Assembly (NCBI RefSeq): GCF_012849095.1
Contig: NZ_CP051680.1
Coordinates: 2,418,001 to 2,482,000 of the forward strand
Source of the DNA: Cohnella herbarum
GTDB lineage: Bacteria > Bacillota > Bacilli > Paenibacillales > Paenibacillaceae
DNA: 64,000 bases
Reading direction: 5' to 3'
Shown: positions 9,472-17,574 of the stretch, one piece after another
Layout: each line of letters begins with the position of its first letter
Position numbering within the stretch: position 1 is the first letter of the stretch
Position numbers and translations under genes: made by a program
The notes under the pieces: model-generated
Told to the model about the DNA's origin: nothing
The model's input: only the letters and a program-made list of their open reading frames with translations
The model's database searches: none

Positions 9472-9556
9472 TTTGTACCTCCAAGAGTTTATTGTGCGCT
9501 ACGATTTCATTTAGCAGGCAATAATCTCGCCTCTTAAATAAATTCGGCCTACAGGC

Positions 9557-10936
9557 CTATATCTCCTTCACGAGAATACGGGTTCCGTCTACCGATACGA
9601 CCCGAATCGACTTGCCTTTTTCGATTAGCTCCCCGGAAGTAATAACATCCAGCCGCTGTCCCTCGATCTCGGCAATGCCCGAAGGGCGAAGCATCGAAGT
9701 CGCGACCCCTTCCTGTCCGATCCATTTCTCGCGGGAGACTTGCGGGACGTATCCCTTATCCGTCGTTAACTGCTCGCTAAGAATAAATCGATTCCAAACG
9801 CCGCGTTTGCGGAAAACATACACGAACACGGCAACGATGACGGCGGCGACCAGACTCGCAATACCCAATGAGCGAAGCGCGTTTCCGGTATCGTAAGCGC
9901 CCATCGTAATGCCGAAGATAATCGCTACGATTCCTAGAATGCCCAGAATGCCGAAGCTTGGAATAAATACTTCCAGAACAAGCAGCGCTATTCCAAGCAA
10001 GAATACGACCAGGGCTTCCATGCCCGCAAAACCTGCGATCGATTGACCGAAGAAATAAAGTCCGAACGAGAGAAGACCGATAATTCCGGGTATTCCGAAA
10101 CCCGGTACAAGCAGTTCGATCGCTACGCCGGCAATTCCGATAATAAGAAGCAGAGTCGCGATTCCCGGACTCGTAACCGCCGTGGATACTTTTTCCGCGA
10201 ACGAAGGCTTGAGATCCACCACCGTTCGATCGGATAACCCTTTCCACGCGATGACTTCTTCCGGAGTCTTAGCTATCTTATCCGCATAGCCGACCTTTAA
10301 AGCTTTCTCGGAGCTTAAGGAGATGATCTGACCTTTCTGTTTCGTCTCCCCGATCGCTTTCATCTCGACTACCCGATCGGGATCAACCATTCCGATCGCG
10401 ATATTCGCATCGCGACCGTTTAATTCCGCGGCGGATGCCATCTCTTCGCTCCAGAACGAGACAAGCTTCGGATTCTCGACCGCGTTGCCCGAGCCGTCCA
10501 CGATCATCGCCGCTCCGATCGTCGTGCCCGGCGCCATTGCGATGCCCCCCGCGTTCAGCGCCAAGTATGCGCCGGCAGACGCGGCTTTACCGCTGACGTA
10601 GGCAACGGTAGGAACCGTAGCGCCACGAATGCGCTTACCGATCTCCTCCGCGGTGTCCAGTCGTCCTCCGGGTGTGTCAATATCGAGCACGACTAACGAA
10701 GCTTTGGCCTCTTCCGCTTCCTCCAGCGCTCGATCCAGAAAGGACGCAAGCCCGGTTTGGACCGTCTGATGCACCGGAATGACGTATACCGCTCCGGCGG
10801 AAGGCGTTTCCGCCGCGCGCGCGTTGCCAAGGGCAATGCCGATCAAAGGAATTACCGATAGCATTAGCAACAGCGCTAATCTCAATGCCTTTCCCCAGTC
10901 GACGATTTGATGGCGGTTCGGATGAAATATTCTCAA
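9557..10936 (-). CDS. NfeD-family membrane-bound serine protease (YqeZ type)
   Basis: A long-form NfeD protein of about 459 residues: an N-terminal signal/anchor, a ClpP-like serine protease domain whose nucleophile is probably the serine in GKAASAGAY (about residue 120), four membrane helices between about 260 and 380, and a C-terminal OB-fold NfeD domain (REKWIGQEGVATSMLRPSG). It partners with flotillin in membrane quality control. An ATG at 10942 is only one base from AGGAGG. The TTG at 10934-10936 lies seven bases from it and is the better start. An ECF-type promoter precedes it. Confidence 0.9.
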   Translation of the reverse strand: MRIFHPNRHQIVDWGKALRLALLLMLSVIPLIGIALGNARAAETPSAGAVYVIPVHQTVQTGLASFLDRALEEAEEAKASLVVLDIDTPGGRLDTAEEIGKRIRGATVPTVAYVSGKAASAGAYLALNAGGIAMAPGTTIGAAMIVDGSGNAVENPKLVSFWSEEMASAAELNGRDANIAIGMVDPDRVVEMKAIGETKQKGQIISLSSEKALKVGYADKIAKTPEEVIAWKGLSDRTVVDLKPSFAEKVSTAVTSPGIATLLLIIGIAGVAIELLVPGFGIPGIIGLLSFGLYFFGQSIAGFAGMEALVVFLLGIALLVLEVFIPSFGILGILGIVAIIFGITMGAYDTGNALRSLGIASLVAAVIVAVFVYVFRKRGVWNRFILSEQLTTDKGYVPQVSREKWIGQEGVATSMLRPSGIAEIEGQRLDVITSGELIEKGKSIRVVSVDGTRILVKEI

Positions 10937-10976
10937 TTTCATTCCTCCTATCGCGTTTTATTCGATATGTAGTTAA

Positions 10977-11002
10977 TACGATTCGACAAGAGTATCGTTT
11001 CA
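10977..11002 (-). promoter_or_regulatory. ECF (sigma-W type) promoter of nfeD-floA
   Basis: The minus strand reads TGAAAC, 16 bases, CGTA, which matches the Bacillus sigma-W consensus in sequence and spacing. The orthologous yqeZ-yqfA-yqfB operon is a known sigma-W target. It lies about 40 bases upstream of the nfeD start. Confidence 0.8.
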
Positions 11003-11052
11003 ATACGCCTGTCCATTAACAGCGTGGTTGCTTGCTGTCCCGATAATAAAGC

Positions 11053-11077
11053 AAAAAGCACCCCCTTAGGGGAGTGC
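11053..11077 (-). terminator. Intrinsic terminator after yqeY
   Basis: On the minus strand an 8-bp stem (gcac-cccc with gggg-gtgc, one bulged base) with a 3-base loop is followed by five T. It separates rpsU-yqeY from the nfeD promoter. Confidence 0.78.
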
Positions 11078-11096
11078 CTGTCGTTCATGTCGGAGT

Positions 11097-11540
11097 TTAC
11101 TGCAGAGATTGTTGGACGATTGCGTTGACGAGCTTACCGTCCGCAATTCCCTTCACCTTGGGCATTAAAGCGCCCATCAATTTCCCCAGGTCGGCTTTAG
11201 AAGAAGCACCGGTTTCTTGCATGGTCTGTACAACAATGGCTTTGACTTCTTCTTCCGTTAGCTGTCGTGGAAGATATTCAGAGATGATCTCAATTTCTGC
11301 TTTGACATTGCTTACGAGATCTTCCCGTCCGCCTCTTTCGAAGTCTTGGAGGGAATCGCGTCGCTGCTTGAGTTCACGGCTCAGTACATTAAGCGTTTCG
11401 TTATCGTCAAGCGCGCGGCGCAGCTCGATTTCTTGGTTTTTGATCGAAGACCGAACCATGCGAATGGTTTGAAGGCGAAACTTCTCGCCGCTCTTCATCG
11501 CCAGCTTCATGTCTTCATTCAATCTTTCCGCAAGATTCAT
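11097..11540 (-). CDS. yqeY: GatB/YqeY domain protein
   Basis: A 147-residue YqeY-family protein, homologous to the tail domain of GatB, the tRNA-dependent amidotransferase subunit that contacts tRNA. Typical features are the N-terminal LNEDMKLAMKSGEKFRLQTI and the C-terminal MGALMPKVKGIADGKLVN. The exact function of free-standing YqeY is not settled; tRNA or aminoacyl-tRNA binding is the usual proposal. It follows rpsU by 15 bases, the conserved Bacillus pairing, and is followed by a terminator. Confidence 0.92.
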   Translation of the reverse strand: MNLAERLNEDMKLAMKSGEKFRLQTIRMVRSSIKNQEIELRRALDDNETLNVLSRELKQRRDSLQDFERGGREDLVSNVKAEIEIISEYLPRQLTEEEVKAIVVQTMQETGASSKADLGKLMGALMPKVKGIADGKLVNAIVQQSLQ

Positions 11541-11555
11541 GAGTGCGGATTCCTC

Positions 11556-11729
11556 CTAGAACTTCCGTTTGCGCGCAGCTTCGGATTTCAGCTTGCGCTT
11601 AACGCTCGGTTTCTCGTAATGTTTACGTTTCTTCACTTCCGCGAGAACGCCGTCTTTGGCAATGGAACGCTTAAAGCGGCGGAGTGCAGCGTCGATTGTT
11701 TCATTTTTTCGTACTTTTGTTTCGGCCAC
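11556..11729 (-). CDS. rpsU: 30S ribosomal protein S21
   Basis: A 57-residue basic protein, exactly the length of Bacillus S21, with the hallmark ALRRFKRS near the start and the C-terminal run [20 protein letters not shown]. The GTG at 11727-11729 is chosen over an upstream in-frame codon because GGAGGG lies seven bases before it and the product then has family length. S21 is a small-subunit protein near the anti-Shine-Dalgarno end of 16S rRNA. It heads the rpsU-yqeY operon. Confidence 0.96.
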   Translation of the reverse strand: MAETKVRKNETIDAALRRFKRSIAKDGVLAEVKKRKHYEKPSVKRKLKSEAARKRKF

Positions 11730-11776
11730 CTGTTTTCCCTCCCTCCGCAACAGACCCAACACGGTTATCAAACTAT

Positions 11777-11806
11777 ATTATATGTGATGAGGAAAGGGGG
11801 TGTCAA
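11777..11806 (-). promoter_or_regulatory. Sigma-A promoter of rpsU-yqeY
   Basis: The minus strand shows both consensus hexamers, TTGACA and TATAAT, 18 bases apart, ending about 47 bases upstream of the rpsU start. Strength fits a ribosomal protein gene. Confidence 0.82.
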
Positions 11807-11885
11807 CTTGAGTCTGCCGAAAAATACGAATCCTTTGACACTAAGTTTTTCCTCTTCGTCATCGGTTAACGAAATGAGTCATTTC

Positions 11886-12239
11886 CTATTTTGTTTGCGG
11901 GTTAAGACCGGCCAGTTTCTCGCCGCCCAGAATGTGCCAATGAACGTGGAAAACCAATTGGCCGGAATCGCTGCCGCAGTTGTTGACCAGCCGATAGCCC
12001 GAATCCGCGAGCCCCGCTTCTTTGGCGATCTGTTGGGCGCTTAACAACGTATGCCCGAGCAAAGCGGCGTCTCCCTCTTCCCACTCGTTCATCGAAGCGA
12101 TATGCTTCTTCGGGATAACCAACAGATGGACCGGAGCTTGCGGTTGAATATCGTGGAAAGCGACGACTTGATCGTCTTCGAATACTTTGCGAGCGGGAAT
12201 CGTTCCCTCGACGATTTTACAGAATAAGCAATCCGACAA
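11886..12239 (-). CDS. HIT-family nucleotide hydrolase (HinT-like)
   Basis: A 117-residue histidine triad protein beginning MSDCLFCKIVEGTIPARKVF. The catalytic triad HVHWH (His98, His100, His102) and the paired N-terminal cysteines (Cys4, Cys7) are present. HinT-type enzymes split purine nucleoside phosphoramidates and acyl-adenylates. The TTG at 12237-12239 is chosen because AGGGGTG lies six bases upstream and it gives the usual start MSDC; an ATG ten codons earlier lacks a ribosome site. No terminator is obvious after it. Confidence 0.92.
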   Translation of the reverse strand: MSDCLFCKIVEGTIPARKVFEDDQVVAFHDIQPQAPVHLLVIPKKHIASMNEWEEGDAALLGHTLLSAQQIAKEAGLADSGYRLVNNCGSDSGQLVFHVHWHILGGEKLAGLNPQTK

Positions 12240-12330
12240 TTTACGCACCCCTAGAAAATCATTTTGCAATTATCATAACGCATTTCCAGCGTCCCCGTCC
12301 AACTATACGTCATCACTCGGTACGCAAAAC

Positions 12331-12355
12331 AAGAAAGCCTGCAGCTCGGCTGCAG
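12331..12355 (-). terminator. Probable intrinsic terminator of the His-rich protein gene
   Basis: On the minus strand a perfect 7-bp stem (CTGCAGC with GCTGCAG, 3-base loop) is followed by a T-rich tract gctttcttgtttt. It starts just after the stop at 12378. Confidence 0.6.
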
Positions 12356-12377
12356 ACTTGTTACGATCGCATGACGA

Positions 12378-12788
12378 TCACCAGTAATAGGGCAGCAACG
12401 ATATGGCCGCCAGCCCCGCAAGGGGCAGCACAAGCCGGTTAAACCGTCTTGGCCGATAGGGATAGAACGGACCGAATGCGCGCATCTGATCCGCCATTCC
12501 GGGTACCGCCAAACATAACCATTCGTCGTCGACGTGCTCCACGATTCCGTCGTAACAGTAGCCATCCGCGGCTTGAACTTCCACGTAGCGATGCATATGA
12601 GATTCGCACAAAGATTTCGTTACTTTCTTGGCGACGGGTTTCGGATACATCGGATGCGGATAAATCGGAAGTTTATGCTCGTGCGGATGTTTATGCTCGT
12701 GGTGGACTTCCTCCACTGGGAATACATTCGGTTTTTCTGCTTGTTTCTGGATTGGTTGCGGTGCTGGCTGGGGTTTTGGTTTCTCCAT
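12378..12788 (-). CDS. Histidine/proline-rich small protein, unknown function
   Basis: A 136-residue protein in three parts: a Pro/Gln/Lys-rich start, a His-rich patch (HHEHKHPHEHK, about residues 30-40), and a compact 70-residue C-terminal part with YVEVQAADGYCYDGIVEHVD and a Tyr/Pro/Arg stretch FYPYRPRRFNRL, ending in a short hydrophobic tail. The C-terminal part resembles small beta-barrel spore-coat or surface proteins of Bacillales, but I do not recognise a named family. The ATG at 12786-12788 is chosen because AAGGAGGG precedes it. It is monocistronic between two terminators. Confidence 0.75.
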   Translation of the reverse strand: MEKPKPQPAPQPIQKQAEKPNVFPVEEVHHEHKHPHEHKLPIYPHPMYPKPVAKKVTKSLCESHMHRYVEVQAADGYCYDGIVEHVDDEWLCLAVPGMADQMRAFGPFYPYRPRRFNRLVLPLAGLAAISLLPYYW

Positions 12789-12876
12789 TTGCAATCCCTC
12801 CTTGGGCACTTGCCTTCTCCAACATCATATGCGGAACTAGGCGAATGGCTACTTAAGGGTGAAAGAAATGGGCGCA

Positions 12877-12928
12877 ACAAAACGAGGGCTGATCCCACGG
12901 GGCGCGAAAGCCCCAGCGGAATAGCCCT
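12877..12928 (-). terminator. Probable terminator of the 204-residue membrane protein gene
   Basis: On the minus strand a nested hairpin (outer AGGGCT/AGCCCT, inner GGGGC/GCCCC) is followed by cgttttgttg. It lies 15 bases downstream of the stop at 12943. The U-tract is short, so confidence is moderate. Confidence 0.55.
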
Positions 12929-12942
12929 ATACGCTTAGCCGA

Positions 12943-13557
12943 CTACAGATTTCCGGCTAATCGTTCTAAACTTTTACTCGCTTCGACCGCGTTCGGAACC
13001 CAATCCGCAATCGTGATCATCTGGCGGAAGCCCGCTTCCCCGGAGGGCGGACGAAAGCGATTCAGAGCTTCCTGCATTTGCGCTGCAGCGTCGCGAATGA
13101 TTGTCAGTTTCGCTTTCTGATCGTCGGTTAACGGCCCGTCAATATCGCCGATCGACGCTATCGGACCTTCCTGACCCATCACGGCGTTCATCGCGACGAA
13201 TAACGGCTTGCTTGCTTCTTCTCTCGATTGCCCGGTCGTCAGAGAGGCGGCTTCCACGAATAGGCCTACGGTCTCGCCGGAAGCCAGATGAGCCTCTCCG
13301 AGCCATTGCGCCGCTTGTAACCGTTTCGATTCCGTCTTGGCGCTCAGCAAGAGGTCTGCGCCGTCATGAAGCCGATCGGCATAAATCAACGCATAGCTAT
13401 ACTGCTCGGATAATTGTTTCCCTAAATCCGTCGTATGCGTTTGTTTGGTCAACAAATATTTGGAATAAACGACGATAATTAAAGTCATCATCAATACGAT
13501 AACGATATAGAGAACCGGGATCGTGTACGTTCTTTTGTTTTGAGCTTTATCCGACAT
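12943..13557 (-). CDS. Membrane-anchored protein of unknown function
   Basis: A 204-residue protein with a short basic start, one membrane helix (about residues 13-31, TIPVLYIVIVLMMTLIIVV) and an extracytoplasmic, mostly helical domain (SEQYSYALIYADRLHDGADLL and following). I do not recognise the family. The helical layout recalls the N-terminal region of germination protein YpeB, but no diagnostic motif is seen. It is 63 bases downstream of addA on the same strand and could be co-transcribed, although it ends at its own terminator. Confidence 0.75.
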   Translation of the reverse strand: MSDKAQNKRTYTIPVLYIVIVLMMTLIIVVYSKYLLTKQTHTTDLGKQLSEQYSYALIYADRLHDGADLLLSAKTESKRLQAAQWLGEAHLASGETVGLFVEAASLTTGQSREEASKPLFVAMNAVMGQEGPIASIGDIDGPLTDDQKAKLTIIRDAAAQMQEALNRFRPPSGEAGFRQMITIADWVPNAVEASKSLERLAGNL

Positions 13558-13620
13558 GGTAAATCCTCCCGAGCAACCGCTAATAATTAATCGATTATTG
13601 CGAAGCTTAACCTATTTTGT

Positions 13621-16600
13621 TCAGAGCAAACGAATCGTCTGTCCCCCGTCAAAAAAATAAACGTAAGCTTCCTTGACCTTCGTACCGAGAATCGATTGTA
13701 CCGCTTCGCAGTATTGTTCCACCTGAAAGCGATGCTTCTCCGCCGCGTCCGCCGCATCGGCTCCCTTAAGAGCATCCGTCTTATAGTCTACAAGCACAAG
13801 GCCATCCTCCTCCGAAAACAAGCAGTCGATGACCCCTTGAATGATGACGGTCTCTTCGGCAGAGGGCTCGATAGAACCGGAATAAACGGAGGCCGCATCT
13901 AGCCCGTAAGTAAATGGGACTTCCCGCCATACTTGCAGCGCTTTGCCGAGGCGCGAATACAGCGGGGTCTCGCAGAACGCCGCGATGACGGAAGCTTCGA
14001 CGCCTTCGCGTTGCGCGGCGGACAATATGCGCCGTTCCGTCAAGCTCTCGAGCAGGTCATGGACCCGTCGCTCCGTCGTTCCCGCTTCGATTGGCAAGTG
14101 CTGCATGACCAAGTGAAATGCCGTGCCGCGTTCGGCTGGCGTTAAATGCTTAGCCGACATGAAGCGGGGGCGACGAAGCCGGTACGTGGCCGCGGGAAGG
14201 ACTACGGGATTGACGGACGAACCGCCGAATTGCGGATCCGTTTCCGTCCAACCTTCCGCGGAGGAACGCTCTTGCTGCTCATGGAGCTGAAGCTCGTCTT
14301 CGTAAGCGACTGGAGGTTCGACAATTGACGGTTGGGACGCGTTTATCCTGCTCTTCAAGGCCGTGATCGAAGTTTTGGCCGCGACTTGTGTGGCCGCGAT
14401 TTCATGGTACTCCCAAGACAGCATGCGATTTATTCGTTCCGATGCGTCCGATTTCCCAGCGCCAACCTTCTCGCCGTTCAAAACCGCATTCCATAACCTC
14501 GCTTCGTCCGGGTTCGATTCCTGTAATTCCGTCGACTGGCGGGTATACGAAATCGCGGGAACGATCCGACAGTTCCATCTGCGCGCGGGATCCGCAAATT
14601 CGCTAGCGATTACCGCCGCAGGACCCAACCAATCCAAATACTTAGAGGCAGCGCCGACGGCGAACGTCGGCAAGCTCCCGTCCGCCATAGCCGCGGTTTC
14701 GCTCCATTGCTCCCACGTTTTAACGGCATCCTTGCTTGTACCGATGAGATAGAGCTTCTCTTTGGGCCGGGTCAAAGCCACGTACAGCACCCGCATTTCT
14801 TCGGCGAGCATTTCCGCGGCCAGCTTCCTGCGAATGGCGAGTTGAGGCAACGTCGGGTAGGCGACCCTGGTTTCTTTCTCCATGACCCGAGGTCCGAAGC
14901 CTAGCTTCTTATGTTTCAAGAACGCTCCGTTTAAGTCCCGGCGATTGAAATTCCGACCCAGCCCAGCGGCGAACACGACCGGAAACTCCAATCCTTTGCT
15001 GCGATGAATAGATACGATACGCACGACGTTCTCGCTCTCCCCGAGCGCGCGTGCCGCTCCGAGATCGGCTCCCGTATCCCGCATCCGGCCCAGAAAACGG
15101 AGAAACCGGAACAACCCCCGGAATTTCGAGGAACGTTCGTATTGGACCGCCCGATGGACAAGCGCTCGCAAATTCGCCTGCCTTTGCCCGCCTCCCGGCA
15201 ATCCGCCTACGTAGTCGTAATAGCCGGTCTCGCGGTATAACATCCACAGCAAATCCCCGAGCGGCTCCCTTCGCGCGAAATTCCGCCATTCCCCCAGCTT
15301 GCTAACGAATTTTGCTATCGCCTCTTGCAATTCCCCCGCGGATACCGAATCGGCGCCATCCTCGTTGCCCTTCGCGGCAACGTTAACGGCTTCCCAGAAA
15401 GAACCGCCGCGGCGAGCTAGACGGATTCGCGCCAACTGCTCCGCGGTAAATCCTCCGATCGGCGAACGCAACACGCCGGCAAGGGGAATATCCTGATGCG
15501 GATTATCGATGATGGACAGGAGCGATAACAGGATATCGACTTCGGTTGCGGCGAAGTAACCCGTCGCAAGATCCGCGTAAGCGGGAATTCCTGCCGCTTT
15601 CAGCTCGTCAAGGAACGCGGGCGCAAGCGCGGAAACCGCTCTTAGCAGAATGACGATGTCCCTGAACTGTACGGGTCTATGCAGCTTGGCTTTACCGTCA
15701 TAAACCGCGAACGGAAGCCGATCTTCTTCGTCCGATCCCATTAACTTGCGGATCTCGGCCGCGATGCATCTGGCTTCCAACTGCGCGGACTCCGCGTCCT
15801 CGGCTTCTTCCGCGGGCGCGGAGCCGTTCTCGTTTACTTCCGCGGCGCCGGCTTCCGTAATGTCCGCACCTTGAGCAGCGTCTCCTTCGGAAGCCGCAAC
15901 CGGCGCGGAATCCAATACGATTAACTCCACGGAATAAGGATTCGGCTCACCGGCGTCGGGATATCCGTCGCCGTAGATGAGTTCGGCCCGTTCGTCGTAA
16001 TTCATTTCTCCGACGGGCTCCCTCATGATCAGCCTGAACACATGGTTGACCGCATTCAAGATTTCCCTGCGGCTACGGAAGTTTCGCGCCAGATCAATGC
16101 GCAGCCCATCCTCATCCGCCGTGAAAGACGAAGCGTCTTCCGGATCCGCGGAACCGGAATAGGCTTCGTACGTTTTGTATTTCTCCAGAAACAGACCCGG
16201 CTCGGCCAGACGGAACCGGTATATACTCTGCTTCACGTCGCCGACCATGAACACGTTTCCCGGTTCTTTCCTCGAAATTAGCGAAACGATCGCTTCTTGA
16301 ACCTCGTTCGTATCCTGGTATTCATCCAGGTAGATTTCCGCGAATCGATCCTTAAATCCGAGTGCCGCCAGAGAGGGAAAACTGCCTTCCGGCGTCGAAG
16401 AAGAATCCCGCAATATCCGCAGCGCGTAATGCTCGAGATCGCTGAAATCGAGCAGCCCCTTAGCCCGCTTGGCCTGCTCGTAGCGCTCTCCGAATTGCAC
16501 GGCTAGCTCGGCCAACTGCTCCATCGCCGTAGCCAACGCGCGCAGCTCGGAAGCGTACTGCTCGGGAGAACGGACAAGCCACTCCTCGGACAGCTTGCCT

Positions 16601-17574
16601 GCCGCTTTCTTGGCCGCGTCTCTCAACCCTTTGACCCGCTCGATAAGAAGCGGATCGTACTCGTCGCCTTTGCACGGCTTAAGCCGCCCGAAGGAAATAT
16701 CCGCTACCGCGGCTTGCCAGTCCTCCCAGACGCCATCGTCAAAGGCTCGCGCAATCCTGTCCAATCCGTCGATATCCGCGAATAGCGTATCGATATAAGG
16801 CTCCGGACCTCCCGGTTCATGGGCGATCCGCAACGCGCTTCGCAGAAGATGAAGCGTACCCTGCAACAGTAATACGGCATCTTCGCGCAAACTTTTCACC
16901 CACAAGGAATTTAGAAGCGTTTCCGCTTCGGCGCGTTCGAATTCTCCGGCCGTCTTTCGAAGCCAATGTTCCGGCCAAGGATGGCTGCCCGCGTATTCGA
17001 ACAGCTCCAGCACAAGCCTGTGAAGGGGCTCGTCGCTTCGTTCTCCGCCGAAATGATCGGCGAGAGCCGCCAACGGGCCCGCTTCTCCTTCGGCTTCGTA
17101 GCGCTCCTCGAACAGCTCGTCCAGCGTATCCATTCGCAAGAGCTCTGCCTCCGTCTCGTTCGCCATTCGGAAGCCGGGATCAAGCTCGATTAGCGGCGCG
17201 TACCTCTCGACGATCTCTAGGCAGAACGAATGAAGAGTCGTAACGGACGCTCGCGGAAGAAGGGCGATCTGGCGGCGCAAATGCCTGGAGTCCGGATTTT
17301 TCTCCAACGATTCCTCGAGCGCATGCCGGATTCTTTCCTTCATCTCCGCCGCGGCCGCTTTCGTGAACGTAGCTACCAACATGGCGTCAACGTCGAGCGG
17401 ACGAGATTCGTCCGCGATTCGCGAAATGATCCTCTCGACGAGCACAGCGGTTTTGCCCGAGCCCGCCGCCGCGGCCACGAGCAAGTTGGAACCGTCCGCC
17501 GTTATCGCGGCCCATTGCTCGTCCGTCCAACGACTGTTTTCCGGCTTTGCGGGCCATATCCTAAGCTGCTTCAA
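13621..17574 (-). CDS. addA: ATP-dependent helicase/nuclease subunit AddA
   Basis: A 1317-residue UvrD-type helicase-nuclease, subunit A of the AddAB complex that resects double-strand breaks to a Chi site for RecA. The Walker A AAAGSGKT is at residues 35-42, the helicase motif DEYQDTNEVQ follows in the 2A region, and the C-terminal RecB-type nuclease motif VDYKTDA is at about 1262. It is longer than Bacillus subtilis AddA partly because of an acidic, Ala/Glu-rich insert around residues 550-600. The start is TTG, overlapping the addB stop by four bases, so translation is coupled. Confidence 0.97.
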   Translation of the reverse strand: MKQLRIWPAKPENSRWTDEQWAAITADGSNLLVAAAAGSGKTAVLVERIISRIADESRPLDVDAMLVATFTKAAAAEMKERIRHALEESLEKNPDSRHLRRQIALLPRASVTTLHSFCLEIVERYAPLIELDPGFRMANETEAELLRMDTLDELFEERYEAEGEAGPLAALADHFGGERSDEPLHRLVLELFEYAGSHPWPEHWLRKTAGEFERAEAETLLNSLWVKSLREDAVLLLQGTLHLLRSALRIAHEPGGPEPYIDTLFADIDGLDRIARAFDDGVWEDWQAAVADISFGRLKPCKGDEYDPLLIERVKGLRDAAKKAAGKLSEEWLVRSPEQYASELRALATAMEQLAELAVQFGERYEQAKRAKGLLDFSDLEHYALRILRDSSSTPEGSFPSLAALGFKDRFAEIYLDEYQDTNEVQEAIVSLISRKEPGNVFMVGDVKQSIYRFRLAEPGLFLEKYKTYEAYSGSADPEDASSFTADEDGLRIDLARNFRSRREILNAVNHVFRLIMREPVGEMNYDERAELIYGDGYPDAGEPNPYSVELIVLDSAPVAASEGDAAQGADITEAGAAEVNENGSAPAEEAEDAESAQLEARCIAAEIRKLMGSDEEDRLPFAVYDGKAKLHRPVQFRDIVILLRAVSALAPAFLDELKAAGIPAYADLATGYFAATEVDILLSLLSIIDNPHQDIPLAGVLRSPIGGFTAEQLARIRLARRGGSFWEAVNVAAKGNEDGADSVSAGELQEAIAKFVSKLGEWRNFARREPLGDLLWMLYRETGYYDYVGGLPGGGQRQANLRALVHRAVQYERSSKFRGLFRFLRFLGRMRDTGADLGAARALGESENVVRIVSIHRSKGLEFPVVFAAGLGRNFNRRDLNGAFLKHKKLGFGPRVMEKETRVAYPTLPQLAIRRKLAAEMLAEEMRVLYVALTRPKEKLYLIGTSKDAVKTWEQWSETAAMADGSLPTFAVGAASKYLDWLGPAAVIASEFADPARRWNCRIVPAISYTRQSTELQESNPDEARLWNAVLNGEKVGAGKSDASERINRMLSWEYHEIAATQVAAKTSITALKSRINASQPSIVEPPVAYEDELQLHEQQERSSAEGWTETDPQFGGSSVNPVVLPAATYRLRRPRFMSAKHLTPAERGTAFHLVMQHLPIEAGTTERRVHDLLESLTERRILSAAQREGVEASVIAAFCETPLYSRLGKALQVWREVPFTYGLDAASVYSGSIEPSAEETVIIQGVIDCLFSEEDGLVLVDYKTDALKGADAADAAEKHRFQVEQYCEAVQSILGTKVKEAYVYFFDGGQTIRLL

